64,000 bases of DNA from the NCBI GenBank assembly GCA_002364615.1, contig DEYP01000030.1, forward strand, positions 1 through 64,000, in the 5' to 3' direction. Both the position numbers and the translations under genes were made by a program. The DNA is from Arsukibacterium sp. UBA3155. Lineage in GTDB: Bacteria; Pseudomonadota; Gammaproteobacteria; Enterobacterales; Alteromonadaceae. The notes beneath the pieces were generated by a model. That model was not told where the DNA came from. It worked only from the letters and a program-made list of their open reading frames with translations, and made no database searches. Below, one piece after another: positions 35,436 to 44,680 of this stretch (position 1 is its first letter; each line of letters begins with the position of its first letter).

Positions 35436-38279
35436 TTATAACGATAAATCTTCTACCGGATATCCCAGAGCTTCCAGTTCCGGACGTAACACGGCAGAGT
35501 CACCCACCACCACAATCACCATATCTTTTGGATTAAAGTGTTGTTTTGCCAACTGGTTAATATTTTCTTTACTGATAGTGGCAATAATCGAATTGCGTTC
35601 ATCAACAAAGGTCGGCGCCAGATCATGCTGCAGGATCTGGGCTAAGAAACCCAATTTAGCGTTCGGTGTTTCGTATTTTAAAGCGTCACGCTGATTCAGC
35701 GCCCGGCGCATAAATGCCAGCTCAGGATCAGTAACCCCCTCTGCACTAAAGCGGTTTAGCTCGTCGATAAACTCTTTTACTGACGCGGCTGTGGCATCAG
35801 CCCGCACCGCGGCTGAGGCAATAAACACCCCGGTATAACCATCTGCGTTAAACCCGGTACGGGCACCGTAGGTATAGCCTTTGTCTTCCCGCAAGTTAAG
35901 GTTTATCCGGCTGTTAAAATTACCACCAATGGTGAAGTTAGCTAAGCCTGTTTTAAAGTACTCACCGGTAATATCCTCAGACAAACTGCGCTTACCGATA
36001 CGGATCTCTGATTGCGGTGAATCATCTTTATGCACCAGATAAATAACCGAGCCACGACTGGTATCTGCTGGCACCTTAACATTTACCGCCGGTGCTTTAC
36101 CGGTAAACTGCGTAAGCGGCGTAATCGCCTGCTGCAGCTTGTCCTTCGCTAAATCTGACACCACGATTAACTGGCCACCATCAGGCTTAAAGTGGCTTTG
36201 ATAATACGCTTTTACATCTTCCAGGCTCAGGTTAGTGACACTGGCTAAGGTACCACCACCAGGCTGACCTAAAATGCTGTCGCCATACATCAGCTTACGA
36301 AATGCATTGCTGGCCAGGTAGCCCGCATTCTTCTCAGACTGTTGAATGCCTTGTAAACGTTGTTGCTTCAAGCGATTAAAATCGTCTTCGTTAAACGCCG
36401 GTTGCAGCATTTTCTCCATCAGAATATCGATGGTTTTATCCAGGTTTTTGCTCAGGCTTAACACATAAAGCTGAATATGTTCATCGCTGGCGCTGATGCT
36501 GATATAACTACCGAGCTTCTCTAATTCCAGAGCAATTTCTTCACCGCTGAAGTTTTTGGTATCTTCGTTCAGCATCGCGGTTAACATGCTGCTTAAGCCG
36601 GTTTTATCCGGGTTTTCGTAATACAAACCACTGTTTAATTTCAACAACATTGCAGTAGTTGGCGTTTCATCGCTGGCCGCACCTAATACCTTAATGCCAT
36701 TGTCCAGACTGCTTTGCCAGTATGCTGGCACCGTAACGGCAGGATTAACTCCGGCTTGTGGCTCTACACTGCGATCAAAGTCATCGGTGGCACGCCTCAC
36801 CTGCAAATCGTCGGCACTGGTGGTAGAAGGGCCACCAAAATCCTGTTCTTGCGGGGTAAAGTTATCCGCAGCAGCAATTAACTCCAGCTTACCGCGCGGC
36901 ACCACTGACATCACTACTGCACCTTTACCTTTGAGGTAGGTATTGTACACCCGCATTACGTCTTCTTTAGTGACTTTATTAACCCGGTTTAAATCGTTCT
37001 GCAGGTTGTCCGGATTGCCGGTCAACGTTTCATTAATTGCTAGCTGGCTTACTTTACCCGATACGCTTTGCAGACCATAAATCGTGTTGGCCTCCATTTG
37101 TGCTTTCACTTTTAGCAGGTCGTCGTCATTCACGCCGCGCTGCTCAAACTCGGCCAGGCTGTCCCGCATTAATGCTTCAATATCTGCCAGGTTTTTACCC
37201 GATGTCGGGTGTGGCAAGGCTAATAAGTTGAAGGTACAGGCCAGCTCAGCACAGGGATGGTTCACCGTAGCTTGTACCGCGACCTGAGTTTTCACCAGAT
37301 TTTTATAGAAAATAGAATTTTTACCGCCGCCAAGGATCTCGGCCAGTACATCAAGCGCGGCTTCATCTTCGTTACGCAGGTATACCGTCGGATAAGACAT
37401 ATAAAGCAGCGGTAAATGGACGTTATCTTCCATTGAAATATAACGGTTGCTATCCAGTGATACCGGTTGCTTCGCCGCTGCGGTCACTTCAGGGCCACGG
37501 GGAATTGAACCAAAGTACTGCTTTACTAACGGGAGGACTTCTTGGGCGGTTACCGCGCCACCAATCGTAATAGTGGCATTATTGGGGCCGTACCAGCGTA
37601 AAAAGAACGCTTTAACATCGTTAACATTGGCCCGGTTTAAATCATCCATATAGCCGATTACCGGCCATGAGTATGGATGTCCTACCGGGTACAAGGCTTG
37701 CGATACCCGTTCCCCCAGGCGGCCGTAGGGTCTGTTATCAACACGTTGACCACGTTCGTTTTTCACGGTTTCGCGTTGTACTTCAAACTTCTCTTCCGTT
37801 ACGGCATCCAGTAAAAAACCCATCCGGTCTGCTTCTAACCACAACATTTTTTCCAGCTGATTTGATGGTACTGTCTGAAAGTAGTTAGTACGATCAGAGT
37901 TTGTTGTGCCATTTAGCGTACCACCGGCTTCGGTCACAATCCGAAAATGCTCTTCATCGCCAACGTTTTCTGAGCCCTGAAACATCATATGTTCAAAAAA
38001 GTGCGCGAAACCCGATTTACCCAGCTCTTCCCGGGCAGAGCCAACATGGTAGGTAACATCTACATGCACCAATGGATCAGAATGATCTTCATGCACAATA
38101 ACTGTTAAGCCATTGTCCAGCTCATATTTTTTGTAGGGTACTGACACACCGTTTTTCTGCTGAGTATGCTCAGTAATCAGTTTAACGCCTTGCGGTAACT
38201 GTGGTGCAGCCGGTTGTTGGCTACACGCCGAAATGCCCGCTACCAGGCCCATGGCCAGCACAATTTTCGATAATTTCAA
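35436..38279 (-). CDS. M16 family zinc peptidase lipoprotein (pitrilysin type)
   Basis: 947 aa. A lipoprotein signal ends in ISAC (Cys near residue 19). Two tandem M16 halves follow: the first has the inverted zinc motif HFFEH (HxxEH, within GFAHFFEHMMFQG) and is catalytic; the second (about 500-930, with IGGNFNSRINLNLREDKGYT) lacks it and forms the other half of the clam shell, with the R/Y pair used to bind substrate. It degrades peptides in the periplasm, probably tethered to a membrane. The start is TTG, supported by GGAG eight bases upstream and by the signal peptide. Divergent from the second TolB/TPR gene. Confidence 0.93.
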   Translation of the reverse strand: MKLSKIVLAMGLVAGISACSQQPAAPQLPQGVKLITEHTQQKNGVSVPYKKYELDNGLTVIVHEDHSDPLVHVDVTYHVGSAREELGKSGFAHFFEHMMFQGSENVGDEEHFRIVTEAGGTLNGTTNSDRTNYFQTVPSNQLEKMLWLEADRMGFLLDAVTEEKFEVQRETVKNERGQRVDNRPYGRLGERVSQALYPVGHPYSWPVIGYMDDLNRANVNDVKAFFLRWYGPNNATITIGGAVTAQEVLPLVKQYFGSIPRGPEVTAAAKQPVSLDSNRYISMEDNVHLPLLYMSYPTVYLRNEDEAALDVLAEILGGGKNSIFYKNLVKTQVAVQATVNHPCAELACTFNLLALPHPTSGKNLADIEALMRDSLAEFEQRGVNDDDLLKVKAQMEANTIYGLQSVSGKVSQLAINETLTGNPDNLQNDLNRVNKVTKEDVMRVYNTYLKGKGAVVMSVVPRGKLELIAAADNFTPQEQDFGGPSTTSADDLQVRRATDDFDRSVEPQAGVNPAVTVPAYWQSSLDNGIKVLGAASDETPTTAMLLKLNSGLYYENPDKTGLSSMLTAMLNEDTKNFSGEEIALELEKLGSYISISASDEHIQLYVLSLSKNLDKTIDILMEKMLQPAFNEDDFNRLKQQRLQGIQQSEKNAGYLASNAFRKLMYGDSILGQPGGGTLASVTNLSLEDVKAYYQSHFKPDGGQLIVVSDLAKDKLQQAITPLTQFTGKAPAVNVKVPADTSRGSVIYLVHKDDSPQSEIRIGKRSLSEDITGEYFKTGLANFTIGGNFNSRINLNLREDKGYTYGARTGFNADGYTGVFIASAAVRADATAASVKEFIDELNRFSAEGVTDPELAFMRRALNQRDALKYETPNAKLGFLAQILQHDLAPTFVDERNSIIATISKENINQLAKQHFNPKDMVIVVVGDSAVLRPELEALGYPVEDLSL

Positions 38280-38553
38280 ATCTTTTTCTCCGGATGAATT
38301 CTTGTTGTCATTTTATTTACAAGGCCATGTTAAGTGTTAAAGGCAGCAGAGTCATTAGCCTGGTAATATTTTGAAACACTTTAGCCACAATTTGCGGCAA
38401 GCTGCGCTATTTTTAAGTTTGTAAATTTTATCCCGCTTTACTTGGTTAAAATATCGGCTGCCTGCTACGCTTACTCTGATAATACTAAGCTGCTAAATTA
38501 TATAGTTTATCAGTTCAGGTTGGCGCCACTATTTCAGGGTCAGGGAGACAAGC

Positions 38554-40092
38554 GTGAAAGTAGTAATGCGGTTTTTATCAGAACTACGCCGACGCAAAGT
38601 TATTCAAACCCTTATTCCGTTTCTGGGCGTTATCTGGCTACTGTTACAAATTATCGCTGTGGTTACCCCGCTTTTAAACTTAAGTCCCTTTGTTGCCACC
38701 AGCCTGACGATTTTCCTGTTTGCCTGCTTTCCGGTGGTGTTTTACCTGGCCTGGTATTTTGATATTACGCCACAGGGCGTAAAGGTTACCGAAGTTGATT
38801 ACAGCGAAAACCCCAAGCCTCTGGGGCCTAAGTGGTGGTTGGGTTTAAGCGTAGTGATGGTGGGCTCCTTAATGCTGGGCCTGCATTATTTCGACAACGC
38901 CCGTACTGACTTTGCCAAACGCAGTGAAGGTCTGGAAAACAGCATTAAAGCCAGTTCTATTGCGGTGCTGCCATTTCGGGATCAAAGCCCCGATAACGAC
39001 CAGCAGTACCTGGCAGCCGGTGTTACTGAAGAGCTGGCTAGCCTGCTTGGCCGGGTGCCAGGGTTGCAGGTCGCTTCGGCCAGTGCCGGTTTTAATGTAG
39101 CCCGGAAAAACCTGCTACCGGTGGATATTGCCAGGCGTTTGCAGGTTGATACCTTACTGAGTGGTAGCATTCATAAAATTGGCAATCAAATCCGGCTGCG
39201 GGTAGAGCTGATTAATGCCAAAGACGGTATGACGTTATGGAGCCAGAGCTTTTCGCGGGAACTGAGCGATATTTTTGCGGTAGAAACCGAAATCGCCCGG
39301 GCTATCGCTAACTTGCTGCAACAACGTTATTTAGCAGCAGGCAGCCTGACTAACCTGAATAATACTGCCAGTACCGATGCCTATATGATGTACCTGCGTG
39401 GTCGCGAACAATATCGATTACAAACCACAGAATCAATTAAAGAAGCGCGCCGCTTATTCGAACAGGCGCTGGCGCTCGACCCGGAATACGCCATGGCTTA
39501 TGTGGCACTGGCCGATACCATTATTTTACTGGCCGAGGGCAGTGCCAGTTTTGGTGTATTAAAAGCCGATATTGCCGCCACTCTGGCGGAACAACAGCTG
39601 GCAAAGGCATTGGTACGTGCGCCCGAACTGGCCGAAGCCCATGCCGTGCGCGGCTTATTACTGTTTTACCTGCAAAGTAACTACGATGCCGCGCTACCGG
39701 CGCTGGATAAAGCGCTTAGCCTGAACCCGAATTTGGCTCAGGCTCATTTATGGCGCTTTGTCGCTTTAGAACAGCTTGGCCGCAGCCAGGATGCGTGGCA
39801 GGCCTTACAACAGGCGCACCAGTTGGACCCTGTTGCGATTAGCCATCAGTACAACCTGGCTTTTAAACTGGCCGAGCGCGGTGACATAAATGCTGCAAAG
39901 CAACAATATCAGCAGCTGATTTCTGACTTCCCAAGCTCACCAGTCGGGTATCTTGGTTTAGCCAAGCTAAACAGCGCAAATTCCACTTCGGGAGTACCCA
40001 TGCTAAGCCATATCGAAAACAATGCGGTTCTGGACAACCTTGATCCCCAACTCATGCAAGACATTAAAGCCCTGGGCTGGCAAAACAACTAA
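38554..40092 (+). CDS. TolB-like/TPR inner-membrane protein (short paralogue)
   Basis: 512 aa, closely related to the 13.2-15.4 kb gene. FLSELRRRKVIQT is followed by two membrane helices, a third helix (WWLGLSVVMVGSLMLGLHYF), a TolB-N/FlgO-like domain (SIAVLPFRDQSPDN ... DTLLSGSIHKIGNQIRLRVE) and about five TPRs. It ends about 230 residues earlier than its paralogue, directly after the TPR with FPSSPVGYLGLAKL, leaving an unmatched 45-residue tail. Start GTG with GGGAG six bases upstream. Function unknown; a membrane-tethered scaffold is the best guess. Confidence 0.82.
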   Translation: MKVVMRFLSELRRRKVIQTLIPFLGVIWLLLQIIAVVTPLLNLSPFVATSLTIFLFACFPVVFYLAWYFDITPQGVKVTEVDYSENPKPLGPKWWLGLSVVMVGSLMLGLHYFDNARTDFAKRSEGLENSIKASSIAVLPFRDQSPDNDQQYLAAGVTEELASLLGRVPGLQVASASAGFNVARKNLLPVDIARRLQVDTLLSGSIHKIGNQIRLRVELINAKDGMTLWSQSFSRELSDIFAVETEIARAIANLLQQRYLAAGSLTNLNNTASTDAYMMYLRGREQYRLQTTESIKEARRLFEQALALDPEYAMAYVALADTIILLAEGSASFGVLKADIAATLAEQQLAKALVRAPELAEAHAVRGLLLFYLQSNYDAALPALDKALSLNPNLAQAHLWRFVALEQLGRSQDAWQALQQAHQLDPVAISHQYNLAFKLAERGDINAAKQQYQQLISDFPSSPVGYLGLAKLNSANSTSGVPMLSHIENNAVLDNLDPQLMQDIKALGWQNN

Positions 40093-40121
40093 CTCTGCCA
40101 TCTCCAGCTATGCCACAACTA

Positions 40122-41450
40122 TTAGCGCAATTTAAATACTGCAGCATCGACGCTACGCTGCATCACCACCTGCAGCAGCACCGTTTGATGTGGGGTAAAT
40201 AACCAGTCAATGTCATCGGGTTGCAGCTTTAAGCCCGCGGTGGCGCTGGCCGCGACACTGGCATAACCAACCGGCTGACGCGGTGGCTTATAATGTGGCT
40301 CGGCATTAAAGCTAATGTACAACTTATTGAGCTGATAGCGCTGGCGCAGTTCGTTCAGGCTGGCCAGGTTAAAATACAGGGTACGATAAGCGCCGTTATC
40401 ACTATAGGCATGCACCCCGCATAAAAACTGCTGGTACAATTGCTGCTCAAATTTTTCATCTTTTTTACCGGTGCGGTAAAACTCCACAAAATAGTCCTGC
40501 ACATTGTTGGCCAGATGATCGGTCAGCTGACACACTACCTGACTGCGCTGCGGGCTTTTGCCGATGACGGCCGGGTCAAGTGCATTAATCTGCTGCTGCC
40601 AGTTAAAACTGTCGGCTAACGGCTGATAATCGGCATCTTCTACCTTTAACGCCTCTGCCAATATCGTTTGGGTAAGTGGATTGTTTGGCCCTTTATCTTT
40701 AAACACTAAGGTGCTGTGGTTTTCGTTGTCCAGAATAGCCAGCGCAATATCGCCTTTGCTGCGACTGAACTGCAAACTGCCGGGTAGCACGCATTGCTGC
40801 TCGTCCAGCGCCACCGTGATGCGGCTGCAATTAAGATTAGCACCACTGATCCGCACGGTGCCATCGGAACCGGCTTCGTTAGCAATAGCACTGACACCCG
40901 AGTAACCGGTATTTCCAATCATTACGGTTGCCAGAATTTTGCCGGCGCCATACCAGCTGTCTTCTGCAAATAAATCGTTAAAGGCCAGTTGCTGACTATA
41001 GGGAGAGGCCAGTTCCAGCCCTTTAAGAATTTGCGTACCCGTCTGAAAACCCGGCTGGCCCCAGCCTTTTACCGCCCGGCCAAAAAAGCTGCGGCCTTTG
41101 TGGGCTAAATGTGAGCCAAAATTAGCCGGCGCCATCATGACAAAGCGTTTAACCGGGTTGTGGCTGGCGCTGTAAAACTGGGTAAGCCACTGCCGTGCGA
41201 CAAGGGAGCCGGTGCTGTGTACCACTAAATCGACGCTGCGATCAGCCGTTGGCAGGCCCATTTCATGCCAGGCACGCTGCATGGCGGTGCCCAAATCGGT
41301 GTAGGTCACATCGTCGTGCATCGACAGCCAGTCGCCAAGATGCAAATGCACGGTTTTTTTATTCGGTAACTGTTTAATAAATTTACTGATAGTGGCAAAA
41401 GAGCGACTGTTGTCGCTCCAGCCATGCAGAATAATAACCGGGTTGTCCAT
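40122..41450 (-). CDS. Alpha/beta hydrolase, lipase-like
   Basis: 442 aa from ATG 41450 (AAGGAAA upstream); a longer form to 41543 adds 31 polar residues that do not fit. The start NPVIILHGWSDNSRSF gives the oxyanion HG motif and VVHSTGSLVARQWL the nucleophile elbow (HSTGS). The acid and final His are less clear: candidates are NEAGSDGTV and NENHSTLV. The C-terminal 150 residues form a separate beta-rich domain of unknown role. No signal peptide, so cytosolic. Substrate unknown. Confidence 0.78.
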   Translation of the reverse strand: MDNPVIILHGWSDNSRSFATISKFIKQLPNKKTVHLHLGDWLSMHDDVTYTDLGTAMQRAWHEMGLPTADRSVDLVVHSTGSLVARQWLTQFYSASHNPVKRFVMMAPANFGSHLAHKGRSFFGRAVKGWGQPGFQTGTQILKGLELASPYSQQLAFNDLFAEDSWYGAGKILATVMIGNTGYSGVSAIANEAGSDGTVRISGANLNCSRITVALDEQQCVLPGSLQFSRSKGDIALAILDNENHSTLVFKDKGPNNPLTQTILAEALKVEDADYQPLADSFNWQQQINALDPAVIGKSPQRSQVVCQLTDHLANNVQDYFVEFYRTGKKDEKFEQQLYQQFLCGVHAYSDNGAYRTLYFNLASLNELRQRYQLNKLYISFNAEPHYKPPRQPVGYASVAASATAGLKLQPDDIDWLFTPHQTVLLQVVMQRSVDAAVFKLR

Positions 41451-41765
41451 AACGTTTTCCTTGTTGCCAACCGGAAAACCAGACTTCACCCGCAACGTGC
41501 GCAGATCTTGGTTAACGTAAATAACGCTCACAGAGTATAGCAAGCTTTAACAATGCTATTGAGTTAATCGCCATGCGCTAATTCTGTCAGCACCTGCTGC
41601 GCATAGCTGCGCTTGCAGCTTAACAGGCTATCTTCTAATTTGTAGAACAAACCTGCCATTATTATCCAATATCGCCGCGGGTTAAATTTGGCTACAGTTG
41701 CCACATACGATCAGCAGTGAACAGATACTGGCTGAATAGTTTTTGCAAGAAATAAGGAGTCTGAC

Positions 41766-42743
41766 ATGGGGTTACTGGTCGACGGTAAATGGCAGGATAA
41801 ATGGTACGACACCGACAGCAACGATGGTGAATTTAAACGGGAAAATGCCCAGCTGCGTAACTGGGTTACCAGAGATGGCAGCGCCGGCCCAACAGGCAAA
41901 GCGGGTTTTAAAGCTGAAAAAGACCGCTATCATTTATATGTCTCATTAGCCTGCCCCTGGGCGCATCGCACTCTGATATTTCGTCAGCTGAAAAACCTGA
42001 CCGATTATATCAGCGTGTCGGTGGTCAGCCCCGATATGCTGAAAAATGGCTGGGAATTTGATACCAGTAACCACAGCAGCGGTGATGCTCTGTTTGGCTA
42101 TGATTATTTACACCAGGTTTATACCCGCCACCAGAACGATTACAGCGGCAGGGTAACGGTACCGCTACTGTGGGATAAACAGCAAAACTGCATCGTCAGC
42201 AACGAGTCGGCTGATATTATCCGCATGCTCAATACGGCTTTTAACCAACTTACCGGCAATACTGACGACTATTGTCCGGCGGATATCCAGCCACAAATCG
42301 ATCAGATTAACGAGCTGGTCTATAACAACATTAACAATGGTGTGTACCGCTGCGGTTTTGCCACCAGTCAGCAAGCCTATGAGGAAGCCTATTCACAGTT
42401 GTTTGCCGCACTGGAACAGGTAGAAACCATACTGAGCAAAAAACGTTACTTAACCGGTGAGTTACTAACCGAGGCTGACTGGCGCTTATTTACCACCTTA
42501 ATTCGCTTTGATGCGGTGTATCATGGCCACTTCAAGTGTAATAAACAGCGACTGGAAGACTACCCTAACCTTGCCGGCTTTACTCGTGAGCTTTACCAGT
42601 GGCCTGGTGTAGCAGCCACGGTCGATTTTTATCATATTAAACGCCATTACTATTTCAGCCATACCATGATAAACCCGAGCCAGGTCGTGCCCGTCGGCCC
42701 AGATATCAATTATCAGGCTCCCCATCAGCGCAACAGCCGGTAA
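41766..42743 (+). CDS. Glutathionyl-hydroquinone reductase (Xi-class GST, YqjG-like)
   Basis: 325 aa. It reduces glutathionyl-hydroquinones to hydroquinones with GSH. The family active site CPWAHR (Cys near residue 62, in LYVSLACPWAHRT) and VPLLWDKQQNCIVSNESADIIRML in the thioredoxin fold are present, followed by a helical GST C-domain containing NNGVYRCGFATSQQAYEEA and the family ending VVPVGPDI. AAGGAG precedes the ATG. Role: detoxification of quinones. A long perfect hairpin lies just downstream. Confidence 0.93.
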   Translation: MGLLVDGKWQDKWYDTDSNDGEFKRENAQLRNWVTRDGSAGPTGKAGFKAEKDRYHLYVSLACPWAHRTLIFRQLKNLTDYISVSVVSPDMLKNGWEFDTSNHSSGDALFGYDYLHQVYTRHQNDYSGRVTVPLLWDKQQNCIVSNESADIIRMLNTAFNQLTGNTDDYCPADIQPQIDQINELVYNNINNGVYRCGFATSQQAYEEAYSQLFAALEQVETILSKKRYLTGELLTEADWRLFTTLIRFDAVYHGHFKCNKQRLEDYPNLAGFTRELYQWPGVAATVDFYHIKRHYYFSHTMINPSQVVPVGPDINYQAPHQRNSR

Positions 42744-42750
42744 ACAGACT

Positions 42751-42787
42751 TCCGTTCTTCAGCTATTACTAAATTCTGAAGAACGGA
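42751..42787. terminator. Long stem-loop between convergent genes
   Basis: TCCGTTCTTCAG and CTGAAGAACGGA are perfect 12-bp arms around a 13-nt loop, placed between the convergent GHQR and lipase genes. No clear T-run, so its role as bidirectional terminator is inferred from position. Confidence 0.6.
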
Positions 42788-42809
42788 CTTTACGGTCGCT
42801 TACCCGCCG

Positions 42810-43511
42810 CTACCTGATTAAGTTGTATTGCTGAGCGGCGGTATCTGTTTGCAAACCAAAATGACCCAATGCATAAGTATAGGTAGCATTCTCACCCCAA
42901 ATCCGGCTGCTATGTATACCGTAAACCAGACAACTGCCGGTAGAACATACCACCTGATCGATATTACTTTTAATGGAGTACACCCGCTGGCCAAACCTTA
43001 CGCCATACAAGCGATCCAGAAACGGACTGGACACCGATAAACCGTTGCTTGCGCAGGTTGTGCTCCAGACATTGTAAGGGTAAACACCACAGCTTAATAA
43101 ACCGCGAAAAGCCCCTGCTACACCAACAAAAGCATCAACCTGTGAGGCCACACCTAATTTATCAATTTGCTGTGCAGCCAGAGTGGCCCCCATCGAGTGG
43201 CCAATAACGTCAATTTTACCGGTGCAGGAGTTATTGATTGCTGAGCTGATGGCATTGCGTACCGGCGTTTCCTCACTGCCACTATGATCGTTGCAGGCTG
43301 CGCACGTTTTCGATCCCCAGTTGGGCCGGTATATATCAGCGGCCTGGTAACCTTTGCTTCGTAAATAATTGTAGGTATTGTTCCAACTGCTGGTGCTGGC
43401 GGTATTGCCGTGTACCAATACGACAGCGTCAACGCAGGCGTATAATTTAGTCGCTAACAGCAGCGCCATACTGGCGATAATAACCAGTAATGCTTTTTTT
43501 ATTGTTATCAT
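42810..43511 (-). CDS. Secreted lipase, class 2/Bacillus LipA-like
   Basis: 233 aa with a Sec signal peptide (MITIKKALLVIIASMALLLA, cleavage near LYA). The mature enzyme is a compact alpha/beta hydrolase: oxyanion region VVLVHGNTAS, nucleophile in VIGHSMGATLA, and catalytic Asp in SNIDQVV and His in ALGHFGLQ. Eight Cys residues in the mature part, several in close pairs (CAAC, CSTGSC), suggest disulfides. It hydrolyses esters or short-chain lipids outside the cytoplasm. AAGGAG lies six bases before the ATG. Confidence 0.88.
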   Translation of the reverse strand: MITIKKALLVIIASMALLLATKLYACVDAVVLVHGNTASTSSWNNTYNYLRSKGYQAADIYRPNWGSKTCAACNDHSGSEETPVRNAISSAINNSCTGKIDVIGHSMGATLAAQQIDKLGVASQVDAFVGVAGAFRGLLSCGVYPYNVWSTTCASNGLSVSSPFLDRLYGVRFGQRVYSIKSNIDQVVCSTGSCLVYGIHSSRIWGENATYTYALGHFGLQTDTAAQQYNLIR

Positions 43512-43598
43512 AAATGACTCCTTGGTTAGGTCACCGATAACTTAAGCAGCTGTATAAATTTCAACCATAACACTTTAGTGCTACGGCGCTCCAAAAGA

Positions 43599-44210
43599 CT
43601 AAGGTGTGTTGATATGCCGCGCGGTATCTGACTCAAGCGCTAAGTGTTGCAAATGCTGTTGCAACTGAGGATAAAACTGCAAAAAACTCTGTTCCAGCTC
43701 GGCATACCGTGGGGAAATTTCGTCAATAATTCCACCAAAATTGTTTGCAAAGCGGATACGGCCGGCAATATGGTCCAATGCCTGGCCTAGCCCGGATAAA
43801 TGCTGATAGCTGGCAAACCAATCATAACGGCACACCCTTCGCATCGTATGTTGCATTGGCAACGGCATTAAAGGCATCGCCTCAGACAAGTGTTGATACA
43901 ATTTCATTTTATAGTCGGCAAATGGCGCTTGGTAAAATTGCTGCCAGTGCCTGATCAAGAAGTGATCAAACAAGACATCCAGTGCTACCCCGGCAAAACG
44001 GCGACGCCCCGGCGAAAACCCGGCTTTAGCTGTCCTGACAATACTATGGCTGTCGGTAAAACGATCGGTGGCACGGTGATTGTCCAGACCCGCTTTAATA
44101 TCAGGATGCAAACTGCCAACCTGCAGGCCTTTGCAAAAATCGCCCAGTAGATTACCGGTTAACGAATAAGGATTTGGTTTTGCCAGTACCGCATGGGCCA
44201 GGTAGTTCAC
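43599..44210 (-). CDS. acpH: Acyl carrier protein phosphodiesterase (AcpH)
   Basis: 203 aa from GTG 44210. It removes the 4'-phosphopantetheine group from holo-ACP. The family start MNYLAHAVLA is reproduced only if the GTG is used (AGGAG lies six bases before it); the longer frame to 44363 adds an unrelated basic 51-residue leader that overlaps the divergent gene. Family motifs: GNLLGDFCKG, HRATDRFTDSH and VALDVLFDHFL, which hold His and Asp residues for metal-dependent hydrolysis. Divergent from the glutaredoxin-like gene. Confidence 0.9.
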   Translation of the reverse strand: MNYLAHAVLAKPNPYSLTGNLLGDFCKGLQVGSLHPDIKAGLDNHRATDRFTDSHSIVRTAKAGFSPGRRRFAGVALDVLFDHFLIRHWQQFYQAPFADYKMKLYQHLSEAMPLMPLPMQHTMRRVCRYDWFASYQHLSGLGQALDHIAGRIRFANNFGGIIDEISPRYAELEQSFLQFYPQLQQHLQHLALESDTARHINTP

Positions 44211-44268
44211 ACTGCTCTCCTGTTTTTGGTATACTTGCGCCGATTTTCCTTTAGTTGAAGAGTACGCA

Positions 44269-44676
44269 ATGCGCTTGTTTATCCGTTTGTTCTTTAAGTT
44301 GGTCCGGCTTATCTTAACGCCTTTTATGTTACTCAGTGAATGGCTTACCAGACCAAAAGCCATTGCTCGTGACGCGGCGCAACAACTGAGCGTTGACGAA
44401 AATTGTCAGAACCTTGCGTTATATCAGTTTAGCGCTTGTCCTTTTTGTATCAAAGTACGTAAAGAAATAGCCCGCTTAGGCCTTAACATTGAAAAACGCA
44501 ACGCGCAGCATAATCAACAATACCGTAATGAACTGGCAGAAGCCGGCGGGAAAGTGAAAGTGCCCTGCCTGCGGGTCAGCCAGCCAGGTCAACCTGTAAC
44601 CTGGCTATATGAGTCAGCCGATATTATTAGCTATTTACAACGTCACTTTGACAACAGTACGGTCACAGCGAAGTAG
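44269..44676 (+). CDS. Membrane-anchored glutaredoxin-like protein
   Basis: 135 aa. A hydrophobic N-terminal segment (LFIRLFFKLVRLILTPFMLL) anchors a glutaredoxin/GST-N thioredoxin fold. The active site CPFC in LYQFSACPFCIKVRKEIARL is followed by the cis-Pro in KVPCLRV and by YESADIISYLQRHF, the glutathione-contact SAD region. Probably a GSH-dependent reductase acting at the inner membrane face. It converges on the FIST gene, whose stop is only four bp away. Confidence 0.85.
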   Translation: MRLFIRLFFKLVRLILTPFMLLSEWLTRPKAIARDAAQQLSVDENCQNLALYQFSACPFCIKVRKEIARLGLNIEKRNAQHNQQYRNELAEAGGKVKVPCLRVSQPGQPVTWLYESADIISYLQRHFDNSTVTAK

Positions 44677-44680
44677 TACC

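Noticed and set aside
38442-38762. 106-codon frame overlapping the start of the TPR gene
   Set aside because: It overlaps the GTG-started TPR gene, which has a good ribosome site and clear homology; composition is not protein-like.
44211-44363. N-terminal extension of the ACP phosphodiesterase frame
   Set aside because: The family begins MN(Y/F)LAH, which corresponds to GTG 44210 with AGGAG; the extension would run over the divergent glutaredoxin-like gene and its promoter.
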